9,588 nt of DNA from Flavobacteriaceae bacterium. Lineage in GTDB: Bacteria > Bacteroidota > Bacteroidia > Flavobacteriales > Flavobacteriaceae. Within the stretch, counting starts at the first letter, position 1; the number at the start of each line of letters is the position of its first letter. The translations under genes and the position numbers were made by a program. Under the pieces are notes generated by a model. That model saw nothing but the letters and a program-made list of their open reading frames with translations. It had not been told where the DNA came from and did no database searches. Shown one piece after another: positions 1 to 6,668 of this stretch. The stretch is from the NCBI GenBank assembly GCA_003533785.1, contig DQCR01000019.1, positions 1 to 9,588 on the forward strand. Direction: 5' to 3'.

Positions 1-66
1 TAGCTAATTTTTTTTAATCCTGAGTTACTGTGCTTAAGTAAAAACTTCTTTTAAATTTTAGAATGT

Positions 67-95
67 AAACCCCTCTTTAGACAGAGGGGTTTTTT
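67..95 (+). terminator. Intrinsic terminator of an upstream transcript
   Basis: A 7-bp GC-rich stem (CCCCTCT at 70-76 pairing with AGAGGGG at 83-89), a 6-base loop and a run of six T residues at 90-95 form a textbook rho-independent terminator. Three A residues before the stem can pair with the first T residues. The T tract lies on the plus side, so it most likely ends a forward transcript from a gene left of the window. This separates the hydroxylase genes from whatever lies upstream. Confidence 0.85.
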
Positions 96-183
96 ATTGA
101 TAAAATGGCTTATTTTGTTGTCAAAACATTACTTTGAATTTATTTCACAAGTAGAAAAAAAAATTATAAAACTTTTCTATAAA

Positions 184-214
184 TTGTTTATATATTTATG
201 AATAGCTATTTTAA
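184..214 (+). promoter_or_regulatory. Weak candidate promoter for the hydroxylase operon
   Basis: The Bacteroidota housekeeping promoter has a TTG-like -33 element and a TAnnTTTG -7 element about 20 bases apart. Here TTG at 184-186 is followed after 20 bases by TATTTTAA at 207-214, which keeps TA and two T residues but lacks the final TG. An alternative -7 box, TATATTTA at 191-198, matches better but has no -33 partner. A perfect 10-bp palindrome, AATAGCTATT, lies at 201-210. A promoter must exist between the terminator and the gene at 235, but its exact position is a guess. Confidence 0.25.
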
Positions 215-234
215 ATAAATCATCACCAAACATC

Positions 235-690
235 ATGGAACAATTTGAACTTAACGTCAATGGTAAAAACCATCAGGTAAATGTTGACCCCTCAACGCCA
301 ATTCTCTGGGTGCTTAGAGACCACTTAAAGCTAGTAGGAACAAAGTACGGGTGCGGGATTGCACAATGTGGTGCCTGCACTGTACATTTAAACGGTATAG
401 CAGTCCGTTCTTGTCAACTGCCTGTATCCTCTGTTGGGAATAATAAACTCACCACCATAGAAGGTTTATCCGAAAATGGAGACCACCCTGTTCAAAAAGC
501 ATGGTTAGAGCATGATGTCCCGCAGTGCGGATATTGTCAATCAGGTCAAATCATGACTGCTTCAGCACTTTTGGAGTCCAATCCCAACCCCTCTGAAGAA
601 GCAATAGCATCAGCAATGCATGGAAACATTTGCAGGTGTGGAACATACACCCGGATTAAAGCGGCCATAAAAACAGCTTCAAAATCTTAA
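235..690 (+). CDS. Molybdenum hydroxylase small subunit with two [2Fe-2S] clusters (IorA-like)
   Basis: This is the electron-transfer subunit of a xanthine oxidase-family hydroxylase, passing electrons from the molybdenum site to an outside acceptor. The N-terminal plant-type ferredoxin domain binds one cluster through C40, C45, C48 and C60. The C-terminal helical domain binds the second through C98, C101, C133 and C135, in the usual QCGYCQSG and NICRCGTY settings. Q97 is at the position that normally contacts the pterin. All eight ligands are present, and 151 residues is normal for the family. There is no signal peptide, although the partner gene 10 bases downstream encodes a Tat signal, so this subunit is presumably exported in complex with it. 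The start at 235 follows an A-rich leader without a Shine-Dalgarno motif, which is typical for this phylum. IorA is the closest named relative, but the substrate is not known, so I give no symbol. Confidence 0.93.
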   Translation: MEQFELNVNGKNHQVNVDPSTPILWVLRDHLKLVGTKYGCGIAQCGACTVHLNGIAVRSCQLPVSSVGNNKLTTIEGLSENGDHPVQKAWLEHDVPQCGYCQSGQIMTASALLESNPNPSEEAIASAMHGNICRCGTYTRIKAAIKTASKS

Positions 691-700
691 ATCTCACTTT

Positions 701-2911
701 ATGAAAACTATAAAAACTTCAATCGGAAGACGTTCTTTTATCAAAAAAAGTGTATTGGCTGGTGGTGGCGTTATGTTGACCTTTAACTGGCTGACCTCAT
801 GCGACATGACACCTGAACAAGTTAAAGCATTACCCGAGGAATGGTTTCAAATCAATGGGTATCTTAAAATAGGTGAAAATGGGCTTATTACCATCATGTC
901 CCCCAACCCAGAAATTGGCCAAAATATTAAAACCTCTATGCCCATGTTGGTGGCAGAAGAATTGGACGCAGACTGGAACAAAGTCATTGTAGAACAAGCT
1001 GCCCTCAATACCGATATTTTTAAACGACAAATTGCGGGGGGGAGTAACTCCATACGTCAAAGTTGGAACAGCTTAAGGATGGCCGGAGCTACTGCCCGTG
1101 CCATGTTGGTGCAAGCTGCTGCGCAAACCTGGGGGACAAATGCCTCCGAGATAATTACCTCTAATGGTCAACTCATCCATGAGGCCTCAGGAAAGAAATT
1201 AGATTATGGTGCCGTGGCCTCATTAGCGGCAAAAATGGAAATACCAAAAGAAGTTCCTTTAAAAGAAATTATTGATTTCAATATTATTGGAACCTCAAGA
1301 AAAAATGTTGATGGAACAAAAATAGTTACTGGTGAACCGCTATATGGCTTGGACTACTCCACAGACAACATGCTCATAGCAATGATTGTTCACCCCCCAG
1401 CTTTTGGGATGCAAATGAAAGCAATTGATGATTCACAGGCAGCAAAAATGCCAGGCATCAAAAAAGTTTTTACCATCAAAACCCACTTAGAGGGATATAA
1501 ATTGGGGGGATTTGACAAAGATGCTTTTAATGAGTTAGCAGTTGTTGTAGGAAATTCTACTTGGGAGGTTATGAAAGCAAAAGAAGCCTTGAAGGTAACA
1601 TGGGAAATGGGGCCTGAAAGCGAATCACCCAGTGGATTGGAAAGCAGTAGCGATCACCAGCAAATTTTTGAAAAAATGTCCCAAAAAAAGGGACAGATGG
1701 TGCGAAAAGATGGCGACCCAGAAAAAGCATTCCGTACTGCGGCAAAGATCATTGAAAGGACCTACACATGTCCCTTTCTGGCGCATAACACTATGGAACC
1801 CATGAACTTTTTTGCAGATGTAAATACGGAACGTGCGCTGCTTGTGGGGCCCACGCAAACACCAGAACATATGGAAGGCAGCATTGCCAAGCGTTTGGGG
1901 ATGAAAAAGGAAAATATTGACATAAAAATGACCCGAATGGGAGGAGGTTTTGGAAGACGCCTATACGGACACTTTATGACCGAAGCAGCAGTGATCTCAA
2001 AGGAGATGGGGCAGCCTATTAAACTTATTTATACCCGAGAAGATGATATGACGCAAGGGACCTACAGGCCAGCATATCATGCGCGATACAGAGCTGCTTT
2101 AGATGAGAATAACAAACTTATCGCTTTCCATGTTAAAGCCGGTGGAATTCCAGAAAGCCCGCTGGCAGCTAATCGTTTTCCAGCTGGGGCAATCGATAAC
2201 TACTTGGCAGAAAAATGGACTTATGACAGTAATATTACCGTAGGAGCATTTAGAGCACCGCGTTCGAATTTTATCGCTGGAGCCGAACAATCTTTCTTAG
2301 ATGAAGTGGCTGAAGCCATGAAAAAGGATCCTATTGATTTCAGGTTAGAATTACTGGAACGTGCAAAGAAAAATCCGGTCGGTAAGAAAAATGATTACGA
2401 TCCCTCCAGATATGCTGGAGTACTTCAACTCGTAAAAGAAAAATCAAATTGGAAGGGTAACAATACGGAACAATACCGGGGTACAGCTGCCTATTTCTGT
2501 CACAGGTCTTATGTGGCAAACGTACTGGATTTAGAAATGAAAAATGGAAAACCCGTAGTAAAGAAAGTCTATTGTGCAGTTGATTGTGGTATAGTTGTTA
2601 ATCCAGACGCTGCCACCAACCTCGCCGAAGGAGGAATAGTGGACGGTATTGGCCATGCCATGTACAGTGCGCTGACCTTTAAAGATGGTGTTCCAGAACA
2701 AAATAATTTTGACAAGTACCGACTCATTCGGCACGGGGAAGCGCCCAAGGAGATTGAAGTGCATTTTGTCGAAAATCAAATTGATCCTACCGGGCTGGGA
2801 GAACCTCCCTACCCCCCCATTATGGGTGCTATGGCCAATGCGATATATAAGGCAACGGGAGTGAGGCACTACAACCAACCCTTTATCATTAACAAACCTT
2901 TGGTGGGGTAG
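701..2911 (+). CDS. Molybdenum hydroxylase large, Mo-binding subunit (IorB-like) with Tat signal
   Basis: This is the catalytic subunit, binding the molybdenum cofactor and hydroxylating an unidentified aldehyde or N-heterocycle with water as oxygen source. The N terminus carries a twin-arginine motif (R10-R11 in GRRSFIKK), a hydrophobic stretch, and LTSC ending at C34, a possible lipobox. Residues of about 50-190 form the rearranged N-terminal Mo-binding part typical of IorB, with GGSNSIR at 113-119. A hammerhead domain follows at about 195-310. Later come HNTMEPMN at 362-369, the cofactor loop GGGFGRR at 414-420, GAFRAPRSN at 515-523, and GLGEPP, in which E701 is the expected catalytic base. 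At 736 residues it appears full length. It is probably co-transcribed with the small subunit 10 bases upstream. No FAD-binding subunit lies nearby, as expected for two-subunit IorAB-type enzymes. The family is certain; the substrate is unknown. Confidence 0.93.
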   Translation: MKTIKTSIGRRSFIKKSVLAGGGVMLTFNWLTSCDMTPEQVKALPEEWFQINGYLKIGENGLITIMSPNPEIGQNIKTSMPMLVAEELDADWNKVIVEQAALNTDIFKRQIAGGSNSIRQSWNSLRMAGATARAMLVQAAAQTWGTNASEIITSNGQLIHEASGKKLDYGAVASLAAKMEIPKEVPLKEIIDFNIIGTSRKNVDGTKIVTGEPLYGLDYSTDNMLIAMIVHPPAFGMQMKAIDDSQAAKMPGIKKVFTIKTHLEGYKLGGFDKDAFNELAVVVGNSTWEVMKAKEALKVTWEMGPESESPSGLESSSDHQQIFEKMSQKKGQMVRKDGDPEKAFRTAAKIIERTYTCPFLAHNTMEPMNFFADVNTERALLVGPTQTPEHMEGSIAKRLGMKKENIDIKMTRMGGGFGRRLYGHFMTEAAVISKEMGQPIKLIYTREDDMTQGTYRPAYHARYRAALDENNKLIAFHVKAGGIPESPLAANRFPAGAIDNYLAEKWTYDSNITVGAFRAPRSNFIAGAEQSFLDEVAEAMKKDPIDFRLELLERAKKNPVGKKNDYDPSRYAGVLQLVKEKSNWKGNNTEQYRGTAAYFCHRSYVANVLDLEMKNGKPVVKKVYCAVDCGIVVNPDAATNLAEGGIVDGIGHAMYSALTFKDGVPEQNNFDKYRLIRHGEAPKEIEVHFVENQIDPTGLGEPPYPPIMGAMANAIYKATGVRHYNQPFIINKPLVG

Positions 2912-2936
2912 TTTTTATGGCCTATCAAAAATCATT

Positions 2937-2951
2937 TCACCCAATGGGTGA
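2937..2951 (+). other. Small hairpin between the hydroxylase genes and moeA
   Basis: TCACCC at 2937-2942 can pair with GGGTGA at 2946-2951 around a 3-base loop. It is followed by GCTTTAAAT, not a proper T run, so it is a poor terminator. It lies in the only gap of any size in the forward operon (2912-2990, 79 bases) and could attenuate, or mark processing of, a transcript joining the two halves. I found no convincing promoter in this gap. Confidence 0.3.
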
Positions 2952-2990
2952 GCTTTAAATTGTATTTCACATTTATTGTTTGTTATATCC

Positions 2991-4181
2991 ATGATCGCAG
3001 TTGAGGAAGCCATTGGATTGGTTTTAGAAAACAGTCTTCCTTTGAAGGAGAAAGAACTACTTCCCTTAGAGCAATGTCTCAACAGGTGTTTGGCGAATTC
3101 CATAAAAGCACCCATTGATCTGCCAAGTTATCGACTATCTACGATGGACGGTTTTGCGCTCAGACTGCATGAATCCAATGATTACTCCATTATAGGAGAG
3201 GTAAAAGCTGGTGATGATTCAAATCCCGAGCTTCAGCCTGGCCAGTGTGTGCGAATTTTCACAGGTGCCGTAGTGCCCGATACAGCAAATGCGGTAATCA
3301 TGCAAGAAAAAACAGTTCGCAGGGAACAACAACTTACCGTCGAAACTTCAATTAAACAGGGGCAAAATATTCGGTCTGTTGGGTCACAAGTTCAAAAAGG
3401 AGATGTTCCACTTGAAAAAGGACAGGTCCTCCAAGCCTCTGGTTTGGCTTTTTTACAAAGCTTAGGCATTAAGGAGGTAGAAGTAGTTAGATCGCCAAAC
3501 GTAACTTTAATCCTTACAGGAAATGAGCTTATTGCTCCTACAGAACCCCTCTCAAGAGGCAAAATATACGAAAGTAATAGCATATTACTAAGTTCAGCCT
3601 TGAGTCAACAAGGAATAGAAACTCAACTGATTTCTTTTGCTGAGGACAGCCTAAAAGCGACCATTGATTCTCTCAAAAGTGCATTTGAGAAAGCAGATGT
3701 GGTATTGGTTTCTGGGGGTATATCCGTCGGAGATTACGATTTTGTCAAACAAGCTTTAGAAGAGCTTGAAGTAAAAGAAATTTTTTATAAAGTGAGGCAA
3801 CGGCCAGGTAAACCCTTATATTTTGGAAGAAAAGGTTCAAAATATATTTTTGCACTACCGGGAAATCCCGCCTCTACACTCAGCTGTTTTTATGTTTATG
3901 TCTTGCCCCTGATCGCCCGATTAAAAGGAAGTAATAGTGAGGGACTGATTCGCATTTCTATTCCTCTTGCACACGATTTTAGCGCTGATGAACCCCGAGC
4001 ACTCTTTTTAAAAGCAACAGTCCAAAATCAAACTGTAAGTATTTTGGATCAGCAGCACTCCTCTACATTGGTCAGTTTTGCCAAAGCCAATGCACTGGTG
4101 TATATTCCAGAGCAAGGAATTAAATTGAAAAAAGGAGCCTTGGTAGAAACTTTACTTTTACCCAATACGATTTTGACCTAA
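2991..4181 (+). CDS. moeA: Molybdopterin molybdenumtransferase MoeA
   Basis: MoeA inserts molybdate into adenylylated molybdopterin, releasing AMP and giving the active molybdenum cofactor in the cytosol. Family motifs occur in the expected order: STMDGFA at 50-56, RIFTGAVVP at 88-96, TGNEL at 176-180, SGGISVGDYD at 241-250, PGKPLYFG at 272-279 and LPGNPASTL at 289-297, followed by the C-terminal beta domain to residue 396. The length matches the usual 390-420 residues. I chose the ATG at 2991, which gives the normal family beginning MIAVEEAIG. An in-frame TTG at 2976 would add only five residues. The conserved GED triplet after GQNIR reads GSQ at 131-133. The gene lies 79 bases after the large subunit and 10 bases before the permease, so it likely heads the cofactor-synthesis segment. 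Confidence 0.95.
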   Translation: MIAVEEAIGLVLENSLPLKEKELLPLEQCLNRCLANSIKAPIDLPSYRLSTMDGFALRLHESNDYSIIGEVKAGDDSNPELQPGQCVRIFTGAVVPDTANAVIMQEKTVRREQQLTVETSIKQGQNIRSVGSQVQKGDVPLEKGQVLQASGLAFLQSLGIKEVEVVRSPNVTLILTGNELIAPTEPLSRGKIYESNSILLSSALSQQGIETQLISFAEDSLKATIDSLKSAFEKADVVLVSGGISVGDYDFVKQALEELEVKEIFYKVRQRPGKPLYFGRKGSKYIFALPGNPASTLSCFYVYVLPLIARLKGSNSEGLIRISIPLAHDFSADEPRALFLKATVQNQTVSILDQQHSSTLVSFAKANALVYIPEQGIKLKKGALVETLLLPNTILT

Positions 4182-4191
4182 ACAAATAACC

Positions 4192-4926
4192 ATGACAGGA
4201 GAGTCCTATTTGTTTTATACACTTATCCCTTTGGTCGCATTTTTTTACGCCAGTGTGGGACACGGCGGTGCCAGTGGATATTTGGCATTGATGGCCCTTT
4301 TTTCTTTTCCAAATGACATGATGAAACAAACCGCACTATTGCTCAATTTATTTGTCGCTGGGATTGCATTCTTTCAATATTACAAAGCAGGACATTTTAA
4401 CAAACGACTCTTTTTGTTTTTTGCTTTAGGGTCGGTCCCTGCTTCATTTTTAGGAGGGCTGTGGTCATTGGATCCTTGGTTATATAAAAAAATTCTGGGG
4501 TTTATTTTATTCTTTGCCATCGCAAGGATGCTTTTTAAAAAAGAGACTACTGACCGGCACATAAAAAAAATCCCTGTGGTAGTTGCTTTACTGATCGGTA
4601 TTGTGATTGGTTTTTTTTCGGGCTTGATTGGTATTGGTGGAGGAATCATACTCACCCCTGTAATATTGCTTTTTCATTGGGGAAAAATGAAAGAAGCCGC
4701 GGCGGTATCGGCTTTATTTATTTGGGTCAACTCAGCCTCGGGACTTTTAGGTCAGTTCAGCAGTGGCGTTACTCTCAGTGCCAATTCTTTTATTTTGGTG
4801 ATCCTCGCATTGGTTGGAGGACTCCTTGGGAGCTTCCTCGGGAGCCAGCGATTAAATAACAGGCGATTGGAATATTTTTTAGCGTTGGTATTGACCTCAG
4901 CGGGAATTAAGCTTATCTTGTTTTAA
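4192..4926 (+). CDS. TSUP (TauE/SafE) family membrane permease
   Basis: This is an integral inner-membrane protein of the TSUP family, whose characterised members move sulfur-containing anions such as sulfite, thiosulfate and sulfoacetate. About eight hydrophobic segments can be seen, roughly at residues 6-22, 45-62, 71-90, 98-115, 127-145, 147-162, 168-188 and 198-243, the last holding two. The two halves carry related glycine-rich loops, SVGHGGASGY at 21-30 and GLIGIGGGII at 144-153, reflecting the family's internal duplication. At 244 residues it is complete and normal in size. It lies 10 bases after moeA and a single base before moaD, so it is almost certainly co-transcribed with cofactor genes. 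From that context it may import molybdate or another oxyanion, or handle a sulfur compound for cofactor sulfuration. The substrate is inference only. Runs of eight A (4563-4570) and eight T (4611-4618) lie inside the gene. Confidence 0.9.
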   Translation: MTGESYLFYTLIPLVAFFYASVGHGGASGYLALMALFSFPNDMMKQTALLLNLFVAGIAFFQYYKAGHFNKRLFLFFALGSVPASFLGGLWSLDPWLYKKILGFILFFAIARMLFKKETTDRHIKKIPVVVALLIGIVIGFFSGLIGIGGGIILTPVILLFHWGKMKEAAAVSALFIWVNSASGLLGQFSSGVTLSANSFILVILALVGGLLGSFLGSQRLNNRRLEYFLALVLTSAGIKLILF

Positions 4927-4927
4927 T

Positions 4928-5161
4928 ATGGAAATTAGACTGAGGTACTTCGGACAATTACAAGAAGCAACTGGGAAAAGCGAAGAGGTTTTAAAAGAGG
5001 CATTTGATACCATCGGTAGTCTTCGAAATTTTTTGATACAACGGTATCCTCAGTTAAAAAACCGGAATTTTAAAATCGCCCAAGACAATAAGATTGATAT
5101 GGATTCCAGTCCATTAAACGGGAGTCTCATTGATTTATTACCCCCTTTCTCAGGAGGATGA
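4928..5161 (+). CDS. moaD: Molybdopterin synthase small subunit MoaD
   Basis: MoaD is a ubiquitin-like sulfur carrier. Its C-terminal glycine is adenylated by MoeB, converted to a thiocarboxylate, and donates sulfur to cyclic pyranopterin monophosphate within the MoaD-MoaE complex. The 77-residue length, the opening MEIRLRYFGQLQEATGK and the ending LLPPFSGG with the free Gly-Gly tail at 76-77 identify it. Its adenylating enzyme follows directly and its partner MoaE is two genes downstream. The start is one base after the permease stop, suggesting translational coupling. The codons for the final two glycines form the sequence AGGAGG, which lies at Shine-Dalgarno distance from the next gene. 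Confidence 0.95.
   Translation: MEIRLRYFGQLQEATGKSEEVLKEAFDTIGSLRNFLIQRYPQLKNRNFKIAQDNKIDMDSSPLNGSLIDLLPPFSGG
5152..5157 (+). promoter_or_regulatory. Shine-Dalgarno motif inside the end of moaD
   Basis: AGGAGG lies six bases before the ATG at 5164 and directly abuts the ATG at 5158. Only 5164 has workable spacing, so the motif supports the later start for moeB. It is the clearest such motif I see in this otherwise SD-poor operon. Because flavobacterial ribosomes are reported to mask their anti-SD sequence, it may not act strongly in initiation. Confidence 0.55.
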
Positions 5162-5163
5162 TT

Positions 5164-6219
5164 ATGGAAAGTCGTTATCAAAGACATATACAACTCAATG
5201 AGGTCGGTTCACTAGGTCAAGAGAAAATAAATCAAGCCAAAGTACTGGTTATTGGTGTTGGAGGTTTGGGATGCCCCGCACTACAATACCTTGCAGCAGC
5301 GGGTGTAGGCACGCTAGGAATGATGGATCCTGACCTTGTTTCACTTTCCAACCTACAACGTCAAATGCTTTTCAATGAAAATGATTTGGGGAAAAATAAA
5401 GCCCTAAGTGCAGAAAAACATTTACAAAAATTGAATTCAGAGATACAAATACAGGCTTTCCCTTTTGCATTGACCCATGAAAACGCTGAGGAATTTATAT
5501 CTGAATTTGACATTGTAATAGACGGTACAGACAACTTCTACACCCGTTATTTAATTAGTGATCAGTGTATTTTGCAGGATAAGGTCATGGTTTACGGAGC
5601 CTTGTACAAATTTGAAGGGCAGGTTTCTGTTTTCAATTACCAGGACGGGCCCAGCTACCGCTGCTTATTCCCCACTCCACCAACTAATGGAGAAATTCCG
5701 AACTGCAGCGACATCGGTGTATTGGGAATGGCACCAGGAATCGTAGGTGTCTACCAGGCTTCAGAAGCAATAAAGGTCATTTTGGATTTAGGAGATTTAC
5801 TAAGCGGGAAACTTCTGTGTATAAACCTATTGAGCCACCAAAATACCGTTTTAGATTTTGAAAAAAATCAAAATGAAATAGATCAAATCACAAAAAGTGG
5901 AAAACCAATTCCAGTGGGTAATAACGATTGTTTTATTGATTTTGAAGTATCTTTAGAGCAGCTTTCAGCAAAGGAGAAAATAAAGTGGATCGATGTTCGG
6001 GAACAAGATGAATTGCCACGTTTGAATTATTTAAACCCTTTAGGTTCAAATGTTTCCCAAGACGTACTGATGGAAAGTAAGCAAAAAATAATTGCTTTTT
6101 GTCAAACAGGAACCAGGAGTAAAGTCTTTGTAGAGAAAATGAAAAGGAAAGGAATTAAAAATTGTTTTAGCCTTAAAGAGGGGGCAAAACAACTTCAAGA
6201 ATGGGCGAAAAAACGATAG
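5164..6219 (+). CDS. moeB: MoeB-type adenylyltransferase fused to a C-terminal rhodanese domain
   Basis: This E1-like enzyme uses ATP to adenylate the C-terminal glycine of MoaD; the rhodanese tail probably helps supply sulfur for the thiocarboxylate. Residues 1-230 form the ThiF/MoeB domain. They carry the nucleotide loop GVGGLG at 31-36, acidic D55/D57, SNLQRQ at 62-67, DGTDNFYTR at 120-128 and the likely active-site C181 in PNCSD. The rhodanese part, about 270-351, has IDVRE at 276-280 and the active loop CQTGTRS starting at C313. The CxxC pairs that bind structural zinc in E. coli MoeB are not intact: the first reads S164-x-x-C167 and the second is absent. I chose ATG 5164 over 5158 because of the Shine-Dalgarno spacing and because the protein then begins MESRYQRH, typical for the family. 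A role as ThiF in thiamine synthesis is possible, but the position between moaD and moaE favours MoeB. Confidence 0.9.
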   Translation: MESRYQRHIQLNEVGSLGQEKINQAKVLVIGVGGLGCPALQYLAAAGVGTLGMMDPDLVSLSNLQRQMLFNENDLGKNKALSAEKHLQKLNSEIQIQAFPFALTHENAEEFISEFDIVIDGTDNFYTRYLISDQCILQDKVMVYGALYKFEGQVSVFNYQDGPSYRCLFPTPPTNGEIPNCSDIGVLGMAPGIVGVYQASEAIKVILDLGDLLSGKLLCINLLSHQNTVLDFEKNQNEIDQITKSGKPIPVGNNDCFIDFEVSLEQLSAKEKIKWIDVREQDELPRLNYLNPLGSNVSQDVLMESKQKIIAFCQTGTRSKVFVEKMKRKGIKNCFSLKEGAKQLQEWAKKR

Positions 6220-6225
6220 ACTATA

Positions 6226-6666
6226 ATGGAGCACAAAATCAAAAATATATTTGTTGAAGGAGCTATTGCTCCATCAAAAATTGCTGAATCGATAGGGCAT
6301 CACCAATCCAAAACCGAAATTGGAGCCCACAATATTTTTTTAGGTCAAGTCAGAGCCGATGAAATTGGAGGGAAAAAAGTAAACGCCATTGAATATACCG
6401 CACAAACAGAAATTGCCAATCAGGTTTGCCATGAAATTCGCGAAGCTGCGTTCTCAAAATACGACCTCAGTTGTATGCACATTTATCACAGTCTTGGGGT
6501 GGTAAAGACCGGGGAAATTTGCTTTTTTGTTTTTGTATCGAGCCCACATCGCGGTCCTGTTTTTGATAGTTTAAGTGAAATCGTGAATGAAATTAAGGAC
6601 AAGCTTCCCATTTTTGGAAAAGAGCTGTTTGAAGACCAATCCCATCAATGGAAAGTTAATCAATAG
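6226..6666 (+). CDS. moaE: Molybdopterin synthase catalytic subunit MoaE
   Basis: MoaE dimerises, binds the thiocarboxylated MoaD tail, and converts cyclic pyranopterin monophosphate to molybdopterin by adding two sulfurs. Recognisable blocks are GAHNIFLGQVR at 33-43, IEYTA at 55-59, GVVKTGE at 91-97, SSPHRGPVFDS at 105-115 and KDKLPIFGKE at 124-133. The 146-residue length fits. In E. coli the C-terminal active-site block contains two catalytic lysines, K119 and K126. Here K124 matches the first, while the position of the second is G131, with a lysine one residue later at K132. The common HRxG motif reads HSLG at 88-91. The gene starts six bases after moeB and ends two bases before the moaC-mogA fusion, in a tightly coupled operon. 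Confidence 0.94.
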   Translation: MEHKIKNIFVEGAIAPSKIAESIGHHQSKTEIGAHNIFLGQVRADEIGGKKVNAIEYTAQTEIANQVCHEIREAAFSKYDLSCMHIYHSLGVVKTGEICFFVFVSSPHRGPVFDSLSEIVNEIKDKLPIFGKELFEDQSHQWKVNQ

Positions 6667-6668
6667 TC

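Noticed and set aside
1..66. Tail of an upstream gene
   Set aside because: Stops occur early in the forward frames and nothing recognisable can be read in so short a stretch; only the terminator is supportable.
2937..2960. Hairpin as a terminator between the hydroxylase and moeA
   Set aside because: No T run follows the stem, unlike the clear terminator at 67-95, so it is listed only as a small hairpin.
2976..2990. TTG start for moeA adding five residues
   Set aside because: The ATG at 2991 gives the normal MoeA beginning and nothing in the extra five residues looks conserved.
2912..2990. Possible Moco riboswitch before moeA
   Set aside because: The gap is only 79 bases with one 6-bp hairpin, too small and too simple for the known Moco RNA motif.
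5158..5163. ATG at 5158 overlapping the moaD stop as the moeB start
   Set aside because: The AGGAGG motif abuts this codon with no spacing, while ATG 5164 has six bases; the difference is only two residues.
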